64,000 bases of DNA. Source: Methylomicrobium agile. GTDB lineage: Bacteria > Pseudomonadota > Gammaproteobacteria > Methylococcales > Methylomonadaceae. Under the pieces are notes generated by a model. The model had not been told where the DNA came from. It worked only from the letters and a program-made list of their open reading frames with translations, and did no database searches. A program made the position numbers and the translations under genes. This document shows positions 55,135 through 63,556 of this stretch, in pieces. The stretch lies in NCBI RefSeq assembly GCF_000733855.1, contig NZ_JPOJ01000001.1:1922001-1986000 (forward strand). The letters are read 5' to 3'. Each line of letters starts with the position of its first letter. Within the stretch, counting starts at the first letter, position 1.

Positions 55135-56001
55135 ATGACTAAAAGTATGACCGCGTTTGCCAGCGGCGAGGCCGAGATCGGCGCGCTGACGATCAATTGT
55201 GAACTGCGGTCGGTCAATCACCGCTATCTCGACATTTCGATCAAGCTGCCGGAGCGCCTGCGTTTTGCCGAGGCCGATATCCGTTCCGCGATCACCGCGA
55301 AAATCAGCCGCGGCAAAATCGAATGCACGCTGACCTTTAAGAAACTGGCCAAGGACTCGCCGAGTTTGTTCGTCAACCGGGAAGCGGTCGCCGCGCTGCT
55401 GGCCGCCGCCCAGCAAATCGAGGCGCAAATGACCGGCCCGTTGTCCTTCTCCGCGCTCGATGTGCTGGCCTTTCCGGGCATTCAGCAGGAGCCCGAGCTG
55501 GACAAGGAAACACTGAGCCGGGGTATCGCCGGACTGGTCGGCCAGACCCTGCTGAAACTGCTGGAGGTACGCGAACGGGAAGGCCGGCAACTGCAAAGCC
55601 TGATCCGCGACCGCTGCAAGAAAATGCAGCTTCACGCCGCCGCCGCGAGGAAACGGATTCCGGAAGTGCTGCAGGCGATCCGCAACAAACTGAAGGACCG
55701 CATTGCGGAGCTGGTCGCGCAGCCCGATTTCGACCGCCTCGAACAGGAACTGGTGTTCCTGGCGCAAAAGCTCGACATCGACGAGGAACTGGACCGGTTG
55801 GAAACGCATATCACGGAAGTGCTGCGCGTAATCGAGCAGAACGAACCGGTCGGGCGGCGGCTCGATTTTCTGATGCAGGAAATGAACCGCGAAGCGAACA
55901 CGCTCGGCTCCAAATCGGCCGACAAGGAAATCACCAAAATCTCGATCGAACTGAAAGTGCTGATCGAGCAGATCAGGGAACAGATCCAGAACATCGAATA
56001 G
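55135..56001 (+). CDS. yicC: YicC/YloC family endoribonuclease
   Basis: 288 residues. MTKSMTAFASGEAEIGALTINCELRSVNHRYLDISIKLPERLRFAEADIRSAI and the C-terminal DUF1732 block (GRRLDFLMQEMNREANTLGSKSADKEITKISIELKVLIEQIREQIQNIE) define the family. YicC proteins are ring-shaped endoribonucleases involved in small-RNA turnover. gmk often follows yicC, but here the gene is followed by the 121-base tandem array, so gmk has been separated or lies elsewhere. Confidence 0.94.
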   Translation: MTKSMTAFASGEAEIGALTINCELRSVNHRYLDISIKLPERLRFAEADIRSAITAKISRGKIECTLTFKKLAKDSPSLFVNREAVAALLAAAQQIEAQMTGPLSFSALDVLAFPGIQQEPELDKETLSRGIAGLVGQTLLKLLEVREREGRQLQSLIRDRCKKMQLHAAAARKRIPEVLQAIRNKLKDRIAELVAQPDFDRLEQELVFLAQKLDIDEELDRLETHITEVLRVIEQNEPVGRRLDFLMQEMNREANTLGSKSADKEITKISIELKVLIEQIREQIQNIE

Positions 56002-56020
56002 CGCCAGCAAGGTAGGATGG

Positions 56021-56704
56021 GTAGGGCGGATTCGCCGCCAGGCAATCCGCCATCGCTTTGAAGCCTGTCGGCGTTTTGCTATCGCGAAAACGCCCTACGG
56101 CATGGATCGAGCCGATCGGGAAACAGATCCCGCAAGGCCGGGTAGGGCGGATTCGCCGCCAGGCAATCCGCCATGGCTTTGAAGCCTGTCGGCGTTTTGC
56201 TATCGCGAAAACGCCCTACGGCAAGGATCGAGCCGATCGGGAAACAGATCCCGCAAGGCCGGGTAGGGCGGATTCGCCGCCAGGCAATCCGCCATGGCTT
56301 TGAAGCCTGTCGGCGTTTTGCTATCGCGAAAACGCCCTACGGCATGGATCGAGCCGATCGGGAAACAGATCCCGCAAGGCCGGGTAGGGCGGATTCGCCG
56401 CCAGGCAATCCGCCATCGCTTTGAAGCCTGTCGGCGTTTTGCTATCGCGAAAACGCCCTACGGCAAGGATCGAGCCGATCGGGAAACAGATCCCGCAAGG
56501 CCGGGTAGGGCGGATTCGCCGCCAGGCAATCCGCCATGGCTTTGAAGCCTGTCGGCGTTTTGCTATCGCGAAAACGCCCTACGGCAGGGATCGAGCCGAT
56601 CGGGAAACAGATCCCGCAAGGCCGGGTAGGGCGGATTCGCCGCCAGGCAATCCGCCATGGCTTTGAAGCCTGTCGGCGTTTTGCTATCGCGAAAACGCCC
56701 TACG
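56021..56704 (+). repeat. Tandem array of family A: six copies of a 121-base unit
   Basis: Units start at 56021, 56142, 56263, 56384, 56505 and 56626, exactly 121 bases apart; the last lacks the linker. Each is a 79-81-base family A element (GTAGGGCGGATTCGCCGCC ... TTTTGCTATCGCGAAAACGCCCTAC) plus a linker (ATCGAGCCGATCGGGAAACAG then ATCCCGCAAGGCCGG). Units differ only at a few places (GCATGG/GCAAGG/GCAGGG; CATCGC/CATGGC). Spurious 81-83-residue frames run through it. The near identity shows recent expansion. Confidence 0.95.
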
Positions 56705-56867
56705 GTACTTAACGGCATGGATTATAAACGCCGTCCCACTCAGGGAGCGCCAGTTCCCTACTTGTAGATAAATCCCCCTAGCCGGTGGGGAAGACATCAG
56801 CTTTCTAACAACTCTGACCTTGCTTTTTGGCGTATCTTCACCTAAACTTAAGGATGTGGAAGAGCTT

Positions 56868-56997
56868 GGCCAATGATGGCCAATGATGGCCAATGATGGC
56901 CAATGATGGCCAATGATGGCCAATGATGGCCAATGATGGCCAATGATGGCCAATGATGGCCAATGATGGCCAATGATGGCCAATGATGGCCAATGAT
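56868..56997 (+). repeat. Thirteen perfect copies of a 10-bp tandem repeat upstream of the collagen-like gene
   Basis: GGCCAATGAT repeated 13 times without error, then a diverged copy (GGCCGATGTT). It ends 77 bases before the collagen-like start. The 10-base period is near one helical turn. The segment 56705-56867 between the two arrays shows no gene. Confidence 0.97.
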
Positions 56998-57074
56998 GGC
57001 CGATGTTAGTACAGGCGGCCCTCATTTTTCATGAGCATCACATCATCGAAATGCGCAATTATTGAGGGAAATGA

Positions 57075-58484
57075 ATGAAAACAAAATTTACCAAGTCGCT
57101 TTTGGCATCCGCCATTCTGGCTGCGAGCGTATCATCGGCGGAAGCCGTGCCGATTAAAACCTATGAGGGCGCCTGGAATTCCACGATTAAATACAAAGTG
57201 GGCCGCGCAGTGAGCTATGACGGCAAACTTTACGTTTCCGTCCTGAACGCGCCGCGTAACCCAAATGTTAACAAAACACCTAACGCCACCGAAAATTCCC
57301 AATTTTGGCAATTAGTCGATTTACAAGGCAGCGGCGGGACGGAGGGAGCGACAGGCGCCACCGGGGCTACGGGCGCCACGGGCGAAGCAGGCCCGATAGG
57401 ACTGCAAGGCCCGGCCGGTGCCACGGGTGCAGCAGGCCCAGCCGGCGCCACGGGCGCGGCAGGCCCAGCCGGTGCCACGGGCGCGGCAGGCGCTACCGGT
57501 GCCACGGGCGTGGCGGGCCCAGCCGGCGCCACGGGCGCGGTAGGCGCTACCGGTGCCACGGGCGCAGCGGGTCCAGCCGGCGCTACCGGCGCCACCGGTG
57601 AAGCGGGTCCGGCCGGCGCCACGGGCGCAGCGGGCCCGGCCGGTGCCACGGGCGCGGCAGGCGCAACCGGCGCCACGGGCGCGGCAGGTCCAGCCGGCGC
57701 CACGGGCGCGGCGGGCGCAACCGGCGCCACGGGCGCGGCAGGTCCAGCCGGCGCCACGGGCGCGGCAGGCGCAACCGGCGCCACGGGCGCCACGGGCGCG
57801 GCAGGTCCAGCCGGCGCCACGGGAGCGGCGGGCGCAACCGGCGCCACGGGCGCGGCAGGCCCAGCCGGCGCCACGGGCGCGGCAGGCGCTACCGGTGCCA
57901 CGGGCGCGGCCGGAGCGACAGGCGCTACTGGTGCCACGGGCGCGGGCGCTACCGGAGCAACGGGCGCGACCGGTGAAACAGGCCCAGCCGGCCCAACAGG
58001 AGAAACAGGCCCAACCGGCCCAGCGGGTGACATTGGCCCAACAGGCGGCGTAGGCCCAACCGGCCCAACCGGTGCCGGTATTGAAGCATTCGGTTATTTC
58101 TATTATGAGTCGGCGTATGAAGAAAATGTTGTTGTCGATGAAGGAGTTGACGTTCCTCTTTTCGATAACGGGCCGGTGCAGGGAATTACTCATACCGCCA
58201 GCAACGCATTTGTGTCCATAACCTCGACCGGCACCTATAAGATCGATTATAAAGTCAATCTCACGGACGGTCTCGGATCCGTAATAGCGATCACAGTCAA
58301 CGGCATGGCTAATCCGTCAACGTCTGTACCCGTCCTGGCTGTACCAGGCCAAGTTTCCGGCACGGCGATTTTGGAGCTGAATGCAGGCGACAAAATCACG
58401 CTCCGTAATTTTTCGTTGATACCATTTACTTTGAGTGACGAGGCCGGGGTCGGTGCGCAGTTGAGCGTCTTGCGCTTGGATTAA
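57075..58484 (+). CDS. Collagen-like surface protein with chitin-binding-like N-domain and BclA-like C-terminal domain
   Basis: 469 residues. Signal peptide [24 protein letters not shown], then a 60-residue module ([27 protein letters not shown]...FWQLVDLQG) resembling a carbohydrate-binding type 5/12 fold. About 83 Gly-X-Y triplets span residues about 86-335, mostly GAT-GAA-GPA and later GPT-GET, so very Thr-rich. The last 130 residues ([10 protein letters not shown]..., [44 protein letters not shown]) look like the TNF-like trimerising domain of BclA-type exosporium proteins. Expected: a trimeric filament on the cell surface. A glycosyltransferase lies downstream, and in BclA the triplet threonines are glycosylated. 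The repeats invite copy-number change. Confidence 0.88.
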   Translation: MKTKFTKSLLASAILAASVSSAEAVPIKTYEGAWNSTIKYKVGRAVSYDGKLYVSVLNAPRNPNVNKTPNATENSQFWQLVDLQGSGGTEGATGATGATGATGEAGPIGLQGPAGATGAAGPAGATGAAGPAGATGAAGATGATGVAGPAGATGAVGATGATGAAGPAGATGATGEAGPAGATGAAGPAGATGAAGATGATGAAGPAGATGAAGATGATGAAGPAGATGAAGATGATGATGAAGPAGATGAAGATGATGAAGPAGATGAAGATGATGAAGATGATGATGAGATGATGATGETGPAGPTGETGPTGPAGDIGPTGGVGPTGPTGAGIEAFGYFYYESAYEENVVVDEGVDVPLFDNGPVQGITHTASNAFVSITSTGTYKIDYKVNLTDGLGSVIAITVNGMANPSTSVPVLAVPGQVSGTAILELNAGDKITLRNFSLIPFTLSDEAGVGAQLSVLRLD

Positions 58485-59528
58485 GAGCCGGAGCTGTAAC
58501 GGCGATTGCGCCGAACGGCACAAAATCGATCCGTCCATGTCGATATCCGTATCGGCGTGCGGCGGACGTTGTGCCGGTCGCGGCAAGTCGTGTAGGTCGG
58601 GCACGCGCTTTTCGTGCCCGACATTTCCCACGCCTTGAAAAGTGACAGGGTTTTAGACTCGCGCCATATTCCGAAGCATGATCGCCACATGGACGTCGGG
58701 CTACGCGGTTGAACAATTGTTTTTCTGGTTCTGTCCAGAGTCGTGTAGTCGCGTAGGTCGGGCACGCGCTTTTCGTGCCCGACATTTCCCATGCCTTGAA
58801 AAGTGACAGGGTTTTAGACCCGCGCCATATTCCGAAGCATGATCGCCACATGGACGTCGGGCAACGATAAAACCGTTGCCCGACCTACGCGGTTGAACAA
58901 TTGTTTTTCTGGTTCTGTCCAGAGTGGGAAGTCGCGTAGGTCGGGCGCGCGCTTTTCGCGCCCGACATTTCCCATGCCTTGAAAAGCGACGGGGTTTTAG
59001 ACCCGCGCCATATTCCGAGGCATGACCGCCGCATGGACGTCGGGCAACGATAAAACCGTTGCCCGACCTACGCGGTTGAACAATTGTTTTTCTGGTTCTG
59101 TCCAGTCGCGTAGGTCGGGCGCGCGCTTTTCGCGCCCGACATTTCCCATGCCTTGAAAAGCGACGGGGTTTTAGACCCGCGCCATATTCCGAGGCATGAC
59201 CGCCGCATGGACGTCGGGCAACGATAAAGCCGTTGCCCGACCTACGCGGTTGAACAATTGTTTTTCTGGTTCTGTCCAGTCGCGTAGGTCGGGCACGCGC
59301 TTTTCGTGCCCGACATTTCCCATGCCTTGAAAAGTGACAGGGTTTTAGACCCGCGCCATATTCCGAAGCATGATCGCCACATGGACGTCGGGCAACGATA
59401 AAACCGTTGCCCGACCTACGCGGTTGAACAATTGTTTTTCTGGTTCTGTCCAGAGTGGGAAGAACCCACTTGCGTTTATCGGGAGGCAGGCCGGTTTCCG
59501 GCCTGCCGCATGTACTACAGGAGGTTTT
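58485..59528. other. Spacer filled by the family E array
   Basis: Between the collagen-like gene and the glycosyltransferase. Apart from the five-unit family E array nothing is coding; overlapping minus-strand frames here are repeat translations. Confidence 0.7.
58592..59461 (+). repeat. Family E tandem array, five units of about 161-183 bases
   Basis: Units begin with GTAGGTCGGGC at 58592, 58753, 58936, 59110 and 59284. Each has a hairpin (GTCGGGCACGCGCTTTTCGTGCCCGAC or the GCGCGC variant), a central part (CATTTCCCATGCCTTGAAAAG...GCCATATTCCGA), a second hairpin with CCGACCTAC, and the linker CGGTTGAACAATTGTTTTTC then TGGTTCTGTCCAG. Units 1, 2 and 5 read 'cacgcg...cgtg', units 3 and 4 'cgcgcg...cgcg'. 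Unit 1 has lost its second hairpin. Confidence 0.9.
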
Positions 59529-60674
59529 ATGGCCCGTATCGGCCTGTGTATGATCGTCAAAAACGAAGCGCCGATCATCCGCCGCTGTCTGGAAAACGTG
59601 CAGCCTTTGGCGGACTACGTGCTGATCGTGGACACCGGTTCCACGGACGGCACGCAAGCGGCGATTCGCCGGTTTTTGCATGAACGGTCCGTGCCCGGCG
59701 AAGTGATCGAGGAGCCGTGGCGCGACTTTGCCTATAATCGCAGCTTTGCGCTGCAAAAGCTCCGGGAGCATCGGGACATTGACTATGGCCTGATGATCGA
59801 TGCCGACGAGGTGCTGGTCTATGAGCCCGGCTTCGAGCCGAAGCGTTTCAAGCAGGGGCTGACCCTGGACCTTTACGATATCGAAACCCGCTACGGCAAT
59901 ATCAGTTATACAAGGCCGCAGTTGTTCAGCAATCGGCTGGACTTTTGCTACAAGGGCGTCTTGCATGAATATCTGGACGGCCCGCCCCCGTTGTCCCGCG
60001 CGCGCGCCAGCGGCTTTTTCAACCGTCCCTTGCAGGACAGCGCGCGCAGCCATAACCCCCAAAAATTTCAGGACGATGCCCGTTTGCTGGAAGCCGCCCT
60101 GGCCGAGGAAACCGATCCGTTCCTGATTTCCCGCTATACCTTTTACCTGGCGCAAAGTTATCGCGACAGCGGCGATCACGCGCCGGCGCTGCAGGCTTAC
60201 CTGCGCCGCGCAGGGCAGGGATTCTGGCGGGAAGAGGTCTTTGTCAGCCTGCTCAATGCCGCCCGCCTCAAAGAGCGTTTAGGGCATGAGGCGGCCGAGA
60301 TCGTACAGGCCTTCATGGCGGCGCATGAAAGTCTGCCCACCCGCCTGGAAGGGCTGCATGGCGCGGCCCGTATCTGCCGGATCCACAATTTATACCAGCA
60401 AGGCTACATTCTGGCGCGGCATGCCTTGCGTCTGCCGCCCCCCGCCACCGGCTTGTTCGTCGAAGCCTGGATAGCCGATTACGGCTTGCGGGACGAGTAT
60501 GCCGTACTGGCCTACTGGACGGGACATTACCGCGAAACGTTCGATATCTGTCTGCAATTGTTGAAGGAAAACCGGGCGCCCGCCAACTACCGGCCGCGCC
60601 TGCGCCAAAATGCCGAGTTCGCCATAAGCAAATTAAGCCAGCCCGAATTGGCCAAATTGATTCCGGCAATCTGA
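59529..60674 (+). CDS. Family 2-type glycosyltransferase with helical-repeat C-terminus
   Basis: 381 residues from ATG 59529 behind GGAGG. The N-terminal GT-A fold reads MARIGLCMIVKNEAPIIRRCLENV, VLIVDTGSTDGTQAAIRRFL and the metal-binding D91-A-D93 in LMIDADEVLV. Residues about 190-381 form TPR-like helices (FLISRYTFYLAQSYRDSGDHAPALQAYLRRA..., FVEAWIADYGLRDEYAVLAYWTGHYRETFDICLQLL). Proteins of this layout glycosylate proteins or cell-surface polymers in the cytoplasm. It is the only gene beside the Thr-rich collagen-like protein, so O-glycosylation of that protein is a reasonable inference. The sugar donor is unknown. Confidence 0.87.
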   Translation: MARIGLCMIVKNEAPIIRRCLENVQPLADYVLIVDTGSTDGTQAAIRRFLHERSVPGEVIEEPWRDFAYNRSFALQKLREHRDIDYGLMIDADEVLVYEPGFEPKRFKQGLTLDLYDIETRYGNISYTRPQLFSNRLDFCYKGVLHEYLDGPPPLSRARASGFFNRPLQDSARSHNPQKFQDDARLLEAALAEETDPFLISRYTFYLAQSYRDSGDHAPALQAYLRRAGQGFWREEVFVSLLNAARLKERLGHEAAEIVQAFMAAHESLPTRLEGLHGAARICRIHNLYQQGYILARHALRLPPPATGLFVEAWIADYGLRDEYAVLAYWTGHYRETFDICLQLLKENRAPANYRPRLRQNAEFAISKLSQPELAKLIPAI

Positions 60675-60715
60675 CTGTGGCGGCTCGCCTGGCGGTGAAT
60701 CTACTACCAATACAA

Positions 60716-60782
60716 GGATGGGCTGAGGCACGAAGCCCATCGTTCGCGATCGATGCGCTTCGCTGCGTTCAACACATCCTAC
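60716..60782. repeat. Family C-like element (GGATGGGCTGAGGCACGAAG...CATCCTAC)
   Basis: Imperfect palindrome with GAAGCCCATCG and GATGCGCTTCG arms ending CATCCTAC, related to the element at 4408-4509. Confidence 0.6.
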
Positions 60783-60791
60783 GGCTCTTGT

Positions 60792-60867
60792 GTAGGGCGG
60801 ATTCGCCGCCAGGCAATCCGCCCGCTTTGAAGCCTGTTGGCGTTTTGCTATCGCGAAAACGCCCTAC
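60792..60867 (+). repeat. Family A interspersed element (short form)
   Basis: GTAGGGCGGATTCGCCGCCAGG...TTTTGCTATCGCGAAAACGCCCTAC, nearly identical to the array units at 56021-56704 but single and without the linker. The rest of the spacer to 60991 has one small hairpin (GGCGGAACGCGCC...GGTTCCGCC). Confidence 0.88.
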
Positions 60868-60991
60868 AGCCCTCACATCCTGCGCGGGTTGTTTGGTCCG
60901 CGTAGATCCGATTCGCGTAGCGTAACCCGCGTAAGGCGGAACGCGCCAGCGGTTCCGCCAGAACAGACATTGGCTTTGGAAGCGGTAGCGT

Positions 60992-61852
60992 TCAACTGTA
61001 ACGGGTTTGCCGCTCGACCGTCGCCAGCCGGCGCAAATTGCCCAGCACCTGCGTCAGTACCGCCGAATCGGTATCGAGCGGATATGCCATATACGACGGC
61101 AGTTTGAATTCCGGACTGCAGGGGACGCGGTGCAGGCGCCTTGCCCAGACGAAGGATTCGGCCATCCGGATCGGCAGGAAACACGAGCCGCCGTTGGACA
61201 AAATCAACTGAATGCCGAGCCAGCCGATATTGACCACTTGCGCGGGTCGCTCCATATCGGGATAGAAGCCGCTGTGCTGAGCGTAAAACTCGGGCCCCCA
61301 ATCGACATAGATATAGTCGTCTCCCGGCCAGGGGTCGTTCGGCCGGGTAGTCAGCAGCACCAGCGTCTCGTCGAATAAATGTTCGACTTTCAGCCCCGGG
61401 CTGTGCTGCGGGGCGTACATCATCCCGATATCCACGGTGCCCTCGATCAGCCGCCGCATCAAATCGTCCTCAAAGCCGATGTCGCAGCGCAGCGACACAT
61501 CCGGCAACGACGTGCGAATCTCGCCGATCCAGCGCGGCAGCATCGTTTCCCACAGCGCGATGCGCGCGCCGACGGTAATGCTGGCCCGAAAGCGGCTGGG
61601 CAGGCCGATATCGTGTTTCGCCTGCTCCAGCGTCAACAACATCGATTTCGCATGCTTCAGGAACCGCCTGCCCTGCTGGGTCAAATGCGCCCCGGACCGG
61701 TTGCGCACGAACAAAGGCACCCGCAGATACTCTTCCAGGCGCTGGATGCGCATGCTGACGGTGGATTGCGTCACGTAGAGGCGGTTGGCCGCCTCCTGAA
61801 AGCTGCCGTTCGCCGCTACGCTCAAAAAAGTACGGATCTGTTCGATATCCAT
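60992..61852 (-). CDS. LysR-family transcriptional regulator
   Basis: 286 residues. The N-terminal winged helix-turn-helix MDIEQIRTFLSVAANGSFQEAANRLYVTQSTVSMRIQRLEEYLRVPLFVRN is typical, and the LysR substrate-binding fold follows (SITVGARIALWETMLPRWIGEIRTSLPDVSLRCDIGFEDDLMRRLIEGTVDIGMMYAP). The effector is unknown. It is divergent from the lipoprotein gene, with a 189-base A/T-rich gap that should hold both promoters; the usual expectation is that it regulates that neighbour and itself. Confidence 0.93.
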   Translation of the reverse strand: MDIEQIRTFLSVAANGSFQEAANRLYVTQSTVSMRIQRLEEYLRVPLFVRNRSGAHLTQQGRRFLKHAKSMLLTLEQAKHDIGLPSRFRASITVGARIALWETMLPRWIGEIRTSLPDVSLRCDIGFEDDLMRRLIEGTVDIGMMYAPQHSPGLKVEHLFDETLVLLTTRPNDPWPGDDYIYVDWGPEFYAQHSGFYPDMERPAQVVNIGWLGIQLILSNGGSCFLPIRMAESFVWARRLHRVPCSPEFKLPSYMAYPLDTDSAVLTQVLGNLRRLATVERQTRYS

Positions 61853-62041
61853 CGCGTTTCCATTTGTTTTTTCGATATTAAAGTCAAATATAAATCATTT
61901 GTTTCATTTGTAAATTGAATTTATATTGGTAATTAAAAGTGATCGCCCTATTCTGGGTCATTGTCATTCGCTACCGAGTCGGGCGGTCCATTTCGGCGCA
62001 GAGATAAATTTCGCTTTCAGGGCTCAGGCAGGAGGTTTGCG

Positions 62042-62887
62042 ATGTTCGAGAAATACGCACAAAAGGGTTGGTATTGGCTGTTGCCGGCGTTGATGCTGGC
62101 CGGCTGCCAGACGGCTCCCACGGTCAGATTGCCCGGCGCGGCGGCGTCGGCGATCAAGACGGTCAGAATAGTGGCCGTCGAGGCGCCGCCCCTGGAGGTG
62201 TTGCCCGACCCGCTCGAAACCCGGATGCCGAATTACGCGCATGAATACAATATGGTTTTGGCTTTGCCCGGCACTGGCACTGCGCAGGAAGCCGTGTACC
62301 GGAGTCCTGGCGGTATCCTGATCGCTGGCAAGGTCGGGCAGGGCGACAGCGTGGAAATCGCCGACCTGTCGGCGAATGGCGACGCTTCGGCCTTGTCCGG
62401 TTATTGGATGCCGACGCTTGAACTGGCCTCCGCCGCGGAAGCGCAGTTGAAGGCCGCGCATATTACGGCCGACCTGAAGCCTCAAGCCGCCCGCCTGCCG
62501 ATCGCCGCCGGAGAACGCACCGCGTATATCGGACACTGGCGGGAAGCGGTCGATCGATGGTACGCCCGGAACGCTCCCGCATCCCTTGAAGGGGCGCAAA
62601 CAGCCGACGCGGTGCTCGAAGTCGGCATCGGCCGCTACCGTATTTTCGAAGGCCAGACGTCCCTTCAGGTCTTGCTCAAATTGATCGATCCGCACACGGG
62701 TCAAGTGCTCGCCAAGACCAGCAAAAAATCGCTAGTAGTCGGCGACACGGCAATACCCGCACTGCTCTATCCGCAAGGCGAAAGGTTCAAGGCTTCGATC
62801 CGCGAGAACGGCGGCCGGCTGATCGCGGAGGCGATGCAGGACATCGGCCTGACGCCGGTGCGCTTGTCGGCACTGTCAACTCCGTAG
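62042..62887 (+). CDS. Predicted lipoprotein of unknown function
   Basis: 281 residues from ATG 62042, with GGAGG upstream. The signal sequence ends in the lipobox LMLAGCQ, so the mature protein starts with a lipidated cysteine. Later sequence (ADAVLEVGIGRYRIFEGQTSLQVLLKLIDPHTGQVLAKTSKKSLV...RENGGRLIAEAMQDIGL) is like the CsgG/LpoB-type fold often seen in outer-membrane lipoproteins, but I cannot assign a family. It heads a plus-strand pair with the small membrane protein and is divergent from the LysR regulator. Confidence 0.8.
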   Translation: MFEKYAQKGWYWLLPALMLAGCQTAPTVRLPGAAASAIKTVRIVAVEAPPLEVLPDPLETRMPNYAHEYNMVLALPGTGTAQEAVYRSPGGILIAGKVGQGDSVEIADLSANGDASALSGYWMPTLELASAAEAQLKAAHITADLKPQAARLPIAAGERTAYIGHWREAVDRWYARNAPASLEGAQTADAVLEVGIGRYRIFEGQTSLQVLLKLIDPHTGQVLAKTSKKSLVVGDTAIPALLYPQGERFKASIRENGGRLIAEAMQDIGLTPVRLSALSTP

Positions 62888-62913
62888 TCGGAAGCGGCTT
62901 GTGGAGAAAGGTT

Positions 62914-63327
62914 ATGAGCATATCGCTAAAACAGAAGATCGGTTTCGGTTTGCCGATCGTAATCCTGTCGTATATGCTGTTCGATACGTTGCTCGAACTG
63001 TTTCTCGAACTCCTGGATTTGGCTTTCGAAGGCATCGAATACGTCTTCGATGCGGCCATCGAACATTTGTTCGATACATCGCGCCATACGGCGCAGGTCG
63101 TCACTTTTTACCTGTTGTTTCTGATTGCGGCGGCCTCCCTCTACAGGCTGAGCCGCCGGTTGCCGGGCTGGTACGAGGCATTCAAAGCCGAGTGGATCGA
63201 TACACGCCATCAGTTGGGTGCAGTGACGCTGGATTATTGGCATACCTCATCGGCATCGGATCGAATGAAATGGGGATCGGCCTTCACAATCGGCGTGGGT
63301 ATGCTGATGTGGGGACTTTTGATCTGA
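62914..63327 (+). CDS. Small membrane protein of unknown function
   Basis: 137 residues from ATG 62914 behind GGAGAAAGG; a TTG at 62899 is less likely. There are three hydrophobic segments (FGLPIVILSYMLFDTLLELFLELL; VVTFYLLFLIAAASLYRL; WGSAFTIGVGMLMWGLLI) with an acidic stretch (FEGIEYVFDAAIEHLFD) between the first two. No family recognised. It starts 27 bases after the lipoprotein gene and probably shares its transcript. Confidence 0.75.
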   Translation: MSISLKQKIGFGLPIVILSYMLFDTLLELFLELLDLAFEGIEYVFDAAIEHLFDTSRHTAQVVTFYLLFLIAAASLYRLSRRLPGWYEAFKAEWIDTRHQLGAVTLDYWHTSSASDRMKWGSAFTIGVGMLMWGLLI

Positions 63328-63334
63328 CGGGATT

Positions 63335-63384
63335 AAAAAAAAAGCCAGCGGTGCCCGCTTAATTAATCGGACAGAGGCGCTGGC
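63335..63384 (-). terminator. Possible minus-direction terminator-like hairpin
   Basis: GCCAGCG (63344-63350) pairs with CGCTGGC (63378-63384) around a long loop, with nine A on its left, which read as T in the minus direction. No minus-strand gene needs it here, so it may be chance. Confidence 0.25.
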
Positions 63385-63556
63385 GGCCGTTAACGGGCCG
63401 GCCTTTAAGGTCGTCGGCAATATCGGGCCGCGCCGTTTTTGCTTTATCATAGTATCGATTCGCTATTTTTTGAGAGTTTGCCAAATCTTATGCTGCGGAT
63501 TTTCCGTATGACTACACGCTTCGCAACCGCCTTCCCCGTCAGGAAATCTTCATAGC

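Noticed and set aside
56021-56704. CRISPR-like regular array
   Set aside because: The 121-base units are identical throughout with no variable spacers and no cas genes nearby, so it is a tandem repeat.
56684-57025. Minus-strand frame with repeated SLAIIGHHWP
   Set aside because: It is a translation of the 10-bp repeat; no ribosome site or domain, and it overlaps the collagen-like upstream region.
57230-58193. Antisense frames of Pro/Ala/Val or Gly/Arg repeats across the collagen-like gene
   Set aside because: These are other-frame readings of the Gly-X-Y coding repeats.
58701-60179. 492-residue minus-strand frame
   Set aside because: It reads through the family E array and antisense to the glycosyltransferase; the repeats give it false length.
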